Of a DNA stretch of 40,803 nt, positions 34,167 through 40,803 are shown piece after piece. This stretch comes from an uncultured Bacteroides sp. (GTDB taxonomy: Bacteria; Bacteroidota; Bacteroidia; Bacteroidales; Bacteroidaceae), in assembly GCA_949285075.1 (NCBI GenBank), contig CASDXF010000029.1, positions 1-40,803 on the forward strand, written 5' to 3'. Position 1 is the stretch's first letter. Every line of letters begins with the position of its first letter. Both the position numbers and the translations under genes were made by a program. Under the pieces are notes generated by a model. The model saw nothing but the letters and a program-made list of their open reading frames with translations. It had not been told where the DNA came from and did no database searches.

Positions 34167-35576
34167 ATGGGAGGTTTTTTCGGAACAGTCTCGAAAAGTC
34201 AATGTGTGACTGATTTGTTTTATGGTACAGATTACAATTCACACTTAGGAACCAAGCGAGGAGGACTCGCCACTTTCAGTAAGGAGAAAGGATTTATCCG
34301 TTCCATCCACAATTTAGAAAGCACCTATTTCCGGACTAAATTTGAAAGCGAGCTTAACAAGTTTGAAGGTCATGCGGGCATCGGTATCATCAGCGACACG
34401 GACGCGCAACCCATAGTTATCAATTCCCATTTGGGCCGATTCGCCATCGTCACCGTAGCCAAGATTGCCAATATCGCGGAACTGGAACAAGAGTTGCTCG
34501 ACAAGAATATGCACTTTGCCGAGCTCAGTTCCGGAAATACGAACCAGACGGAACTTATCGCACTGCTCATCATACAAGGCAAAAGTTTTACCGAGGGTAT
34601 AGAAAACGTATTCAAACACATAAAGGGCTCTTGCTCCATGCTTCTGTTGACGGAGGACGGCAGCGTCATCGCAGCCCGCGATCAATGGGGACGCACTCCT
34701 ATCGTCATCGGACGGAAAGAGGGCGCTTACGCCGCCACCAGTGAGTCTTCGAGCTTCCCTAACCTCGATTACGAGATAGACCGTTTTCTGGGTCCGGGAG
34801 AAGTTGTCCGGATATACACCGACCACATCGACCAACTACGTAAGCCTAACGAGGAAATGCAAATCTGCTCTTTTTTATGGGTATATTACGGTTTCCCCAC
34901 TTCTTCCTACGAAGGCAGGAACGTGGAGGAGGTTCGCTTCAACAGCGGACTGAAGATGGGGCGTAAAGACGACTCCGTTGTCGACTGCGCCTGCGGTATC
35001 CCCGATTCGGGAGTCGGAATGGCTTTGGGATACGCGGAAGGCAAGGGCATCCCTTACCACCGGGCGATAGCCAAGTACACGCCGACATGGCCCCGCAGCT
35101 TCACTCCCAGCAATCAGGAGCTTCGCTCGTTAGTGGCGAAAATGAAGTTAATCCCTAACCGCACTATGCTTCAAGGGAAACGCCTCTTGTTCTGTGATGA
35201 CTCCATCGTGCGGGGAACGCAACTGCGAGACAACGTGAAAATACTGTATGACTATGGAGCGAAGGAGGTGCATATGCGCATCGCATGCCCGCCGTTGATT
35301 TACGCCTGCCCGTTCATCGGCTTCTCGGCTTCCAAAAATGCGTTGGAGCTTATCACCCGCAGAATCATCAAGGAACTGGAAGGAGACGAGAACAAGAACT
35401 TGGAGAAATACGCCACAACTGACTCACCCGAGTACAAGAAGATGGTGGACATTATAGCCAAACGGTTTGGACTTACGTCTTTAAAGTTCAACACCTTAGA
35501 GACACTGATTGAGGCCATCGGACTGCCCAAGTGCAAAGTGTGTACGCACTGCTTCGACGGTAGCAGCCACTTTTAG
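34167..35576 (+). CDS. PurF-like amidophosphoribosyltransferase without glutaminase nucleophile
   Basis: This 469-residue protein has the two-domain layout of glutamine PRPP amidotransferase. The C-terminal phosphoribosyltransferase domain is intact, with CGIPDSGVGMALGYAEGKGIPY (276-297) and the PRPP loop CDDSIVRGT (343-351). Cysteines at 234, 381, 456, 459 and 462 are placed like the Fe-S ligands of the B. subtilis enzyme. The N-terminus reads MGGFFG where active enzymes have MCGI(V/F)G, so the catalytic Cys is Gly. The arginine-tyrosine motif after the first strands and the HNG motif near residue 100 (here VTVAKIAN) are also missing, while the general fold pattern remains. It cannot use glutamine in the normal way. 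It could use ammonia, pair with another glutaminase, or act differently. A normal purF is probably elsewhere. Confidence 0.85.
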   Translation: MGGFFGTVSKSQCVTDLFYGTDYNSHLGTKRGGLATFSKEKGFIRSIHNLESTYFRTKFESELNKFEGHAGIGIISDTDAQPIVINSHLGRFAIVTVAKIANIAELEQELLDKNMHFAELSSGNTNQTELIALLIIQGKSFTEGIENVFKHIKGSCSMLLLTEDGSVIAARDQWGRTPIVIGRKEGAYAATSESSSFPNLDYEIDRFLGPGEVVRIYTDHIDQLRKPNEEMQICSFLWVYYGFPTSSYEGRNVEEVRFNSGLKMGRKDDSVVDCACGIPDSGVGMALGYAEGKGIPYHRAIAKYTPTWPRSFTPSNQELRSLVAKMKLIPNRTMLQGKRLLFCDDSIVRGTQLRDNVKILYDYGAKEVHMRIACPPLIYACPFIGFSASKNALELITRRIIKELEGDENKNLEKYATTDSPEYKKMVDIIAKRFGLTSLKFNTLETLIEAIGLPKCKVCTHCFDGSSHF

Positions 35577-35597
35577 CAGCAACGTCTCTGAGCGCGG

Positions 35598-35634
35598 TTT
35601 GTCCCTGCGGGTAAAGCGTGCATCCGCAGACAAA
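35598..35634. other. Bulged hairpin after the PurF-like gene
   Basis: TTTGTC and CTGCGG (35598-35610, with two extra C residues) pair with CCGCAGACAAA (35624-35634). It sits between the stop codon and a perfect terminator hairpin, giving two stem-loops in tandem. Confidence 0.45.
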
Positions 35635-35650
35635 TAAACGATAAAATCAA

Positions 35651-35687
35651 AAAGAGCCGTGAATTGCTTGACAATTCACGGCTCTTT
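35651..35687 (+). terminator. Rho-independent terminator after the PurF-like gene
   Basis: AAAGAGCCGTGAATTG (35651-35666) pairs perfectly with CAATTCACGGCTCTTT (35672-35687) around a 5-nt loop, with CTCTATCTTT following. It is 75 bp after the stop codon and separates this gene from pepT. Confidence 0.85.
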
Positions 35688-35690
35688 CTC

Positions 35691-35698
35691 TATCTTTA
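35691..35698 (+). promoter_or_regulatory. Possible -7 promoter box of pepT
   Basis: TATCTTTA is one mismatch from TAnnTTTG. It lies immediately after the terminator and 85 bp before the pepT ATG at 35783. Confidence 0.42.
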
Positions 35699-35782
35699 CG
35701 CCTGTTATTTAGCGTGAAACGGCCGCAGGCAAAGACTCTGAACGGCCTAAACGAAGGTACAAACATTAAATTAAAAGCTAAA

Positions 35783-37012
35783 ATGACTCTGACAGAAAGA
35801 TTCTTAAAGTACGTGAGTTTCGACACGCAATCGGACGAAACGACGGGAGTTACTCCAAGCACAACCAAGCAAATGGTATTCGCTGAGTTCTTAAAATCAG
35901 AACTGGAAGCGTTAGGATTGGAAGACATTACATTAGACCAACACGCCTACCTATTCGCTACGCTTCCCTCAAACACGGAAAGGGAAGTGCCCACCATAGG
36001 ATTTATCGCACACATGGATACCAGTCCAGATATGTCCGGCAAGGACGTTAAGCCACGCATCGTACAAAACTACGACGGTTCGGACATTACGCTTTGCGCG
36101 GAAGAGAATATCGTACTTTCTCCCTCACGGTTCCCCGAATTGACAAGTCACAAAGGAGAAGACCTAATCGTCACCGACGGAAAGACGCTGTTAGGAGCTG
36201 ATGACAAAGCGGGAATAGCGGAAATAGTCACCGCAATAGCCTACCTGAAGGAGCATCCGGAAATAGAGCACGGGAAAATACGCATCGGATTCAATCCGGA
36301 CGAAGAAATCGGAAAGGGAGCGCATAAGTTCGATGTCGAGAAATTCGGGTGCGAATGGGCCTACACGATGGATGGAGGAGAGGTTGGAGAACTGGAGTTC
36401 GAGAACTTCAACGCGGCATCGGCAAAAGTTACCGTCAAAGGACGGAACGTACATCCGGGCTATGCGAAAGGCAAGATGATTAATTCCATGCTTGTGGCCA
36501 ATCGGTTTATCGGGGCGTTACCCTACCAAGAGACTCCGGAACAGACTTCTGGCTACGAAGGCTTCTTCCATCTGATAGGCATTCAGGGGGACGTGGAAAG
36601 TACGACAATAAGCTACATCATACGCGACCACGACCGCACGAAGTTCGAGAACCGCAAACGGCAACTGGAACAACTGGCCACACAACTGAACAAGGAGTAC
36701 GGCGAAGAAATTGTCACCGTAGAAGTGAAAGACCAATACTATAATATGCGTGAGCAAATAGAGCCGGTGATGCACGTCATTGACATCGCTTTCGACGCAA
36801 TGAAGGCGGTCGGGGTAGAGCCAAGCGTCAAGCCAATACGCGGAGGTACCGACGGTGCTCAGCTGTCGTTCAAGGGACTACCCTGCCCCAACATATTCGC
36901 CGGAGGCTTGAATTTCCACGGCCGATACGAGTTTGTGCCCATTCAAAGCATGGAAAAGGCTATGAAAGTAATCGTTAAGATAGCGGAAATGGTAGCCGCC
37001 AGAACAAAATAA
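35783..37012 (+). CDS. pepT: Peptidase T (tripeptide aminopeptidase)
   Basis: The protein is 409 residues from the ATG at 35783, the normal length for PepT; an in-frame GTG 23 codons upstream would add an unrelated extension. M20-family metal ligands are visible: HMDTSPD (first His and Asp), GADDKAG (bridging Asp), NPDEEIG (general-base Glu and metal Glu), [17 protein letters not shown], and a late His in [10 protein letters not shown]. It removes the N-terminal residue from tripeptides in the cytoplasm. gcvT follows 39 bp downstream on the same strand. Confidence 0.96.
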   Translation: MTLTERFLKYVSFDTQSDETTGVTPSTTKQMVFAEFLKSELEALGLEDITLDQHAYLFATLPSNTEREVPTIGFIAHMDTSPDMSGKDVKPRIVQNYDGSDITLCAEENIVLSPSRFPELTSHKGEDLIVTDGKTLLGADDKAGIAEIVTAIAYLKEHPEIEHGKIRIGFNPDEEIGKGAHKFDVEKFGCEWAYTMDGGEVGELEFENFNAASAKVTVKGRNVHPGYAKGKMINSMLVANRFIGALPYQETPEQTSGYEGFFHLIGIQGDVESTTISYIIRDHDRTKFENRKRQLEQLATQLNKEYGEEIVTVEVKDQYYNMREQIEPVMHVIDIAFDAMKAVGVEPSVKPIRGGTDGAQLSFKGLPCPNIFAGGLNFHGRYEFVPIQSMEKAMKVIVKIAEMVAARTK

Positions 37013-37051
37013 ACTTCTTTATTTACTAACTACAAAATAGATTGCACCTCC

Positions 37052-38140
37052 ATGAAAGCAACTCCATTCATAGAAAAGCACTTGGAACTCGGCGCTAAGA
37101 TGCAAGAGTTCGCAGGATATAATATGCCCATAGAGTATTCAGGTATAATTGAAGAACACCTAACAGTATGCCAGACGGTAGGCGTATTCGATGTCTCTCA
37201 CATGGGAGAGTTTCGGGTACAAGGACCGTCGGCATCCCGTTTCCTCCAAAAAGTAACCTCAAACAACATTGACGCGCTCTCCATTGGAAAAGCGCAGTAT
37301 TCATGCTTTACTAATGAAAACGGGGGAATCGTTGACGACTTGTTAGTGTATCGCTTTGATACAGAGAAATACTTGCTAGTGGTGAATGCGGCCAACATCG
37401 AGAAGGACTGGGACTGGTGCGTAGCTCACAATACGGAAGGAGCGGAACTGGAAAATATCTCGGACAATGTCGCCCAGTTATCCGTGCAAGGGCCCAAAGC
37501 CCTCTCCACCGTACAGAAGTTGACCGACCTCAATCTGTCCGACATTCCTTACTACTCCTTCGCCATAGGACAGCTAACGGATGAGGAGAACGTGCTCATC
37601 TCCAACACCGGCTACACGGGCGCAGGAGGTTTCGAGCTATATTTCCGTCCGGAAGTCGCCGGGAAAATATGGAAAGCAATATTTGAGGCGGGAAAGGAAT
37701 ACGGTATACGCCCTATCGGTCTGGGAGCGCGGGATACCCTCCGCTTGGAAATGGGATTCCGACTTTACGGCAACGACTTGGACGATACAACCACTCCTCT
37801 CGAAGCCGGGCTTGGCTGGATAACCAAATTTATTGACGGCAAAGCGTTCATCGGAAGAGAAACATTGGAACGTCAAAAACAAGAAGGCATCACCCGAAAG
37901 CTTGTTGGGATAGAAATGATAGACAGAGGAATTCCCCGTCACGGATATGAACTGACGGACATAGACGGAAAAACGATTGGAAAGGTGACTTCCGGAACCA
38001 TGTCCCCTACCCGTAAAATCGGAATCGGCTTGGGATACGTTGAAACCACATATAGCAAACTGGATACCGAAATCCTCATCAGCATGAGAGGCCGTAAGCT
38101 GAAAGCCAAGATTGTAAAGCCACCTTTCAGAAAGCCGTAA
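37052..38140 (+). CDS. gcvT: Aminomethyltransferase, glycine cleavage T protein
   Basis: The protein is 362 residues, full length. Features of GcvT are present: [28 protein letters not shown], the folate-binding part [16 protein letters not shown] (catalytic Asp is usually earlier, in the NANNDK-like stretch, here [11 protein letters not shown]), [18 protein letters not shown] and [11 protein letters not shown] near the end. It moves the methylamine carbon from the H-protein lipoyl arm to tetrahydrofolate, releasing ammonia. The partner genes gcvH and gcvP are not in this window, so the system is split. It is likely co-transcribed with pepT. Confidence 0.94.
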   Translation: MKATPFIEKHLELGAKMQEFAGYNMPIEYSGIIEEHLTVCQTVGVFDVSHMGEFRVQGPSASRFLQKVTSNNIDALSIGKAQYSCFTNENGGIVDDLLVYRFDTEKYLLVVNAANIEKDWDWCVAHNTEGAELENISDNVAQLSVQGPKALSTVQKLTDLNLSDIPYYSFAIGQLTDEENVLISNTGYTGAGGFELYFRPEVAGKIWKAIFEAGKEYGIRPIGLGARDTLRLEMGFRLYGNDLDDTTTPLEAGLGWITKFIDGKAFIGRETLERQKQEGITRKLVGIEMIDRGIPRHGYELTDIDGKTIGKVTSGTMSPTRKIGIGLGYVETTYSKLDTEILISMRGRKLKAKIVKPPFRKP

Positions 38141-38233
38141 TAAAATCCCGATGCGGTTTTCCTCAGCGTATCAAGTATCAGGCTAAACGATTTACTATTA
38201 CTCTGATTAACTATTTAATCGAACAAACTAAAT

Positions 38234-40384
38234 ATGAACAAACATTTGCTACTTACGACTTTCGCTTCTATGACCTTACTAACAGGTTGCCAGAAAGAAA
38301 AGTCATTGACTGACTACGTTAACCCTTTTCTCGGTACAGCGACTCTGTGGGAAAAGGAGGACCTCGGATATGAACGCCATAAGAAGGACAGAACATGGGG
38401 AGCGGAAGTTTTCCCGGGTTCTTCGCTTCCCAACGCAATGGTGCAGTTAAGTCCGGTAACGAAGTTCCGAAGCGGAGCGGGATACCAATATGAAGATACA
38501 GTAATCTATGGATTCGCCCATACCAACAAAGGGCATTGGAACTTATTGCATATCCCTCTCCTACCCGTCACGAAGGGTTTCTCTCCAAGTGACTACGCTT
38601 CATCCTACGCTCACGACAACGAATCCGCACGTCCCGGATATTATCAGGTCTACCTCAAGCGGTACGGAATCAATGCGGAACTTACTTCGACTTTACGATG
38701 CGCTTACCACAAATATACCTTCCAACCCGGTGACGAAAAACGCCTCTTGGCCGATTTAACACGGACGAACAACCACGTAAACGATTGGAATATAGAGAAG
38801 GTAGACGAATACACCTTCTCCGGGCATCAGTCCGCCGAAGGAAATATGCGTTTCTATGCGGTATGCAACTATCCAATACGTAACATCGAACAGCTAAAAG
38901 ATGACCATCGCGAAGTTTCGATTGTCAACTTCAGCGATGACGGAAGTGAGAAACCTCTTGAGATAAAGATAGGTTTCTCGTTCGTCAGTGTTGATAACGC
39001 CAAGATGAATCTGGAAAAAGAGATGCTTAATAAAGATTTCGCTCAAGTGAGACAAGAGGCGGACAAGGTATGGGAAGGACTGTTATCTAAAATAAAGGTA
39101 TCAGGAGGTACGGAGCGGGAAAAGGGACTTTTCTATTCCTGCCTTTACCGCTCTTTCTTATGGCCCGCCCTGCGCAGCGACATCAACGGCGACTATACAG
39201 ACGCACGGGGTGAGGTCGTAAACAACGGATTTGACTACTATACGAACCCTTCTTTCTGGGATGACTATCGGAACAAGCTTATCCTCCTCGGAATGCTCTC
39301 GCCCGACGTTACGACGAACGTAATAAAGTCCATCACTGACGATGGAGAAAAACGGGGCGGCTATATGCCTACCTTCTTCCACGGAGACCATGCCTCTACT
39401 TTTATCGCCGGAAACTACCTGCGAGGCGTTAGGGATTTCGACTTACAGCGTGCCTATAAGCTCCTTTTGAATAACGCTACCGTTCCCGGAAAGGGTGGAA
39501 GGCCTTATCTCGACGAATATATCGCTCAAGGGTGGATAGCGGAGAAAGACACGACGAATGTACCGACATGGGATGAATATAAGGCGGCCGTAACCAAGAC
39601 AGTAGAATACGCATACGATGACTACGCCACCGCGCTTATCGCCAAAGAACTTGGAGACGAAGAGCACTTCAATCTTCTCATGAAGCGTTCAGAAAACTAT
39701 AAGAACCTTTTCGACGAGTCTACCGGCTTTTGGCGTGGAAAAATAGACGACGGCAGTTGGATCCGAGACTTTGACCCTTATTATCCTTATTACGCTTATA
39801 TGTATAGAGAGGCCAACGCTTGGCAGTCACTCTTCTTCGCTCCGCATGACCCGGAAGGCATGATACGCCTTTATCCTAACGAAGAGGCGGTAGAACGCAA
39901 GTTAGACTCCTTATTCACCGAGCCGTGGCGCAATTATGAATGTGATAACATGACAGGATTCATCGGGAATTACTGCCACGGCAATCAGCCCGATCATAGC
40001 GTACCTTATACGTACTACTTTATCGGAAAGCAAGAGAAATCGCAAGCGATTCTAGACAGTATCATGGGGCATTACTATGATATGGGAGAAGAACGTTTAG
40101 CCTATTCGGGAATGGATGATGCGGGAGAAATGTCTTCATGGTACGTATTCAACGCTATCGGACTATACACTTATTCGCCGGCAGACCCGGAATATATCGT
40201 AACGGTTCCTCTATTTGACAAAATACGCTTCACGCTTGACGAAGACACACAATTTACCATTACTAAAGAGGGCAAAGGTAAAAAAATTACCAACATAACC
40301 TACGACGGTAAACGCATTAACGGCTATTTCATAAATCACAATCTTTTAAAGCTAGGTAAATCATTGGTTATTGAAACTAAATAG
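38234..40384 (+). CDS. GH92 alpha-mannosidase lipoprotein
   Basis: This 716-residue protein has a lipoprotein signal peptide with lipobox LTGC (Cys about 19), so it is a lipid-anchored envelope protein. GH92 landmarks run in order: DYVNPFLGTATLW at the start of the N-terminal beta domain, TWGAEVFPGSSLPNAMVQLSP, FAHTNKGHW, then in the alpha/alpha barrel FWDDYRNKLILLG, YMPTFFHGDHAS, REANAWQSLFFAPHD, HGNQPDHSVPY and GMDDAGEMSSWYVFNAIGLY. GH92 enzymes are Ca2+-dependent exo-alpha-mannosidases. The NQPDH motif carries Gln where most members have Glu (HGNEPxH). No SusC/SusD pair or other glycan genes adjoin it, so it stands alone. Confidence 0.92.
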   Translation: MNKHLLLTTFASMTLLTGCQKEKSLTDYVNPFLGTATLWEKEDLGYERHKKDRTWGAEVFPGSSLPNAMVQLSPVTKFRSGAGYQYEDTVIYGFAHTNKGHWNLLHIPLLPVTKGFSPSDYASSYAHDNESARPGYYQVYLKRYGINAELTSTLRCAYHKYTFQPGDEKRLLADLTRTNNHVNDWNIEKVDEYTFSGHQSAEGNMRFYAVCNYPIRNIEQLKDDHREVSIVNFSDDGSEKPLEIKIGFSFVSVDNAKMNLEKEMLNKDFAQVRQEADKVWEGLLSKIKVSGGTEREKGLFYSCLYRSFLWPALRSDINGDYTDARGEVVNNGFDYYTNPSFWDDYRNKLILLGMLSPDVTTNVIKSITDDGEKRGGYMPTFFHGDHASTFIAGNYLRGVRDFDLQRAYKLLLNNATVPGKGGRPYLDEYIAQGWIAEKDTTNVPTWDEYKAAVTKTVEYAYDDYATALIAKELGDEEHFNLLMKRSENYKNLFDESTGFWRGKIDDGSWIRDFDPYYPYYAYMYREANAWQSLFFAPHDPEGMIRLYPNEEAVERKLDSLFTEPWRNYECDNMTGFIGNYCHGNQPDHSVPYTYYFIGKQEKSQAILDSIMGHYYDMGEERLAYSGMDDAGEMSSWYVFNAIGLYTYSPADPEYIVTVPLFDKIRFTLDEDTQFTITKEGKGKKITNITYDGKRINGYFINHNLLKLGKSLVIETK

Positions 40385-40388
40385 ATTA

Positions 40389-40436
40389 AAACAGGAAGTA
40401 CGGATAAGTATTTGTTATTTTCCGTACTTCCTGTTT
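40389..40436 (+). terminator. Terminator after the GH92 gene
   Basis: AAACAGGAAGTACGGA (40389-40404) pairs perfectly with TCCGTACTTCCTGTTT (40421-40436), with a 16-nt loop, directly after the stop codon. The stem ends in TTT on the plus strand and AAA on its other side, so it could act in both directions. Confidence 0.75.
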
Positions 40437-40573
40437 CCAGTCATTTCAGAATTTCATAATTCAAATTCCCGCAAAAAAGAATTCAAGAATGTAACATAGG
40501 ATCTGCAAATGCAAGACTTTTTCAGCAAAGCATCAACAACAAATTATAATTATTACGTGAGTTCGGGATAAGC

Positions 40574-40723
40574 TTAAAACAAAACCAATTGTTTTGTATG
40601 TTCAATGGTATACCCCTGCAACGCTTCAGGCTTATTGTCATAAAAGCAATATGCCGCCAATGCCGCAACAAGATTCATTAAGAAATTATTGATGGACCTG
40701 TGTCTTGAACCCAAATCGGTCAT
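40574..40723 (-). pseudogene. C-terminal remnant of an IS transposase (IS982-like)
   Basis: On the minus strand a 49-residue frame reads through GSRHRSINNFLMNLVAALA and ends at a TAA (40574-40576). The string RHRSxxNFxxNLxAAxxAYCF followed by a short polar tail is typical of the last residues of IS982-type transposases. An in-frame TGA lies just upstream (about 40733), and the rest of the transposase is not visible before the window edge, so this is a decayed or rearranged fragment. The IS family is a tentative call from one short motif. Confidence 0.6.
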
Positions 40724-40726
40724 TAG

Positions 40727-40760
40727 AGATTTTCACATGCAAAATGCAAGTGAAAAATCT
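40727..40760. other. Inverted repeat beside the transposase remnant
   Basis: GATTTTCAC (from 40727) and GTGAAAAATC (to about 40760) flank two TGCA words, making an imperfect palindrome of about 34 bp. It lies just upstream of the minus-strand transposase remnant. It might be part of an insertion sequence end or of a short mobile element; the window stops too soon to tell. Confidence 0.4.
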
Positions 40761-40803
40761 GCCTGCAGCTTGATTTAACTGTGCATTGCTTAATTCTTGC
40801 CAT

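Noticed and set aside
35714-35782. GTG start extending PepT by 23 residues
   Set aside because: The extension has no family match, while the ATG at 35783 gives the standard PepT N-terminus [10 protein letters not shown].

Overview
The window reads as chromosomal DNA of a Bacteroidales bacterium, most likely Bacteroidaceae (Bacteroides/Phocaeicola type). The evidence is the repeated -7 promoter box TAnnTTTG 20-75 bp before many genes, plus typical gene families: GH92 mannosidase, family-10-like (GHL10) glycosidases, a FloA/NfeD pair, a free-standing MetH activation domain, peptidase T next to gcvT, and a PurF-like protein. It is mostly housekeeping DNA with some accessory genes. I see no prophage, CRISPR array, rRNA or tRNA gene.

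Layout. 0.1-2.3 kb (minus): cstA, a small membrane protein and an outer-membrane barrel protein, probably one transcript. 2.4-3.9 kb (plus): a secreted GHL10 glycosidase. 4.0-5.4 kb (minus): a small DMT-like membrane protein and a TtcA-like tRNA thiolase. 5.9-8.8 kb (plus): a TPR/propeller protein, NfeD and flotillin FloA, in AT-rich DNA. 9.0-11.0 kb (plus): a nucleoside phosphorylase and a two-gene chromate-type transporter. 11.4-12.9 kb (minus): a second GHL10 glycosidase. 13.0-18.5 kb: an AraC regulator divergent from a TolC/HlyD/MFS efflux set that ends with a small winged-helix/AraC regulator. From about 9.9 to 18.5 kb the coding DNA is markedly richer in G+C at third positions. 18.8-22.2 kb (minus): mfd. 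22.3-27.35 kb (plus): polyprenol-phosphate mannosyltransferase, dihydroorotase, MetH activation-domain protein, metallophosphoesterase and PlsC-type acyltransferase. 27.4-29.8 kb (minus): aminotransferase and LolC/E-type permease. 30.0-31.2 kb (plus): a sugar isomerase-like protein. 31.5-33.3 kb (minus): enolase and CrcB. 34.2-40.4 kb (plus): PurF-like protein, PepT, GcvT and a GH92 lipoprotein. The right edge holds a decayed transposase end.

The most unusual feature is not a gene. Five intergenic gaps (about 5.57, 11.02, 15.49, 18.66 and 33.54 kb) each carry a short tandem array with the same 22-bp period. Three of them (5.57, 18.66, 33.54 kb) are clearly one sequence family with a palindromic CTCGTGAG/CTCGCGAG core; the 11.02 kb array looks distantly related; the 15.49 kb array shares the period and a CACGAG...CTCGT core. 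Because 22 is not a multiple of 3 they are not coding repeats, and there are no spacers, so they are not CRISPRs. The second notable item is the PurF-like protein at 34.2 kb: its phosphoribosyltransferase half and candidate Fe-S cysteines are intact, but it has Gly where the glutaminase nucleophile Cys should be and lacks other glutaminase motifs.

Start codons were moved downstream from the longest possible frame for eight genes where an upstream TTG or GTG was less credible than an ATG with better family length, signal peptide, ribosome-binding site or promoter spacing. All functional calls are from reading the sequence; no database search was run.
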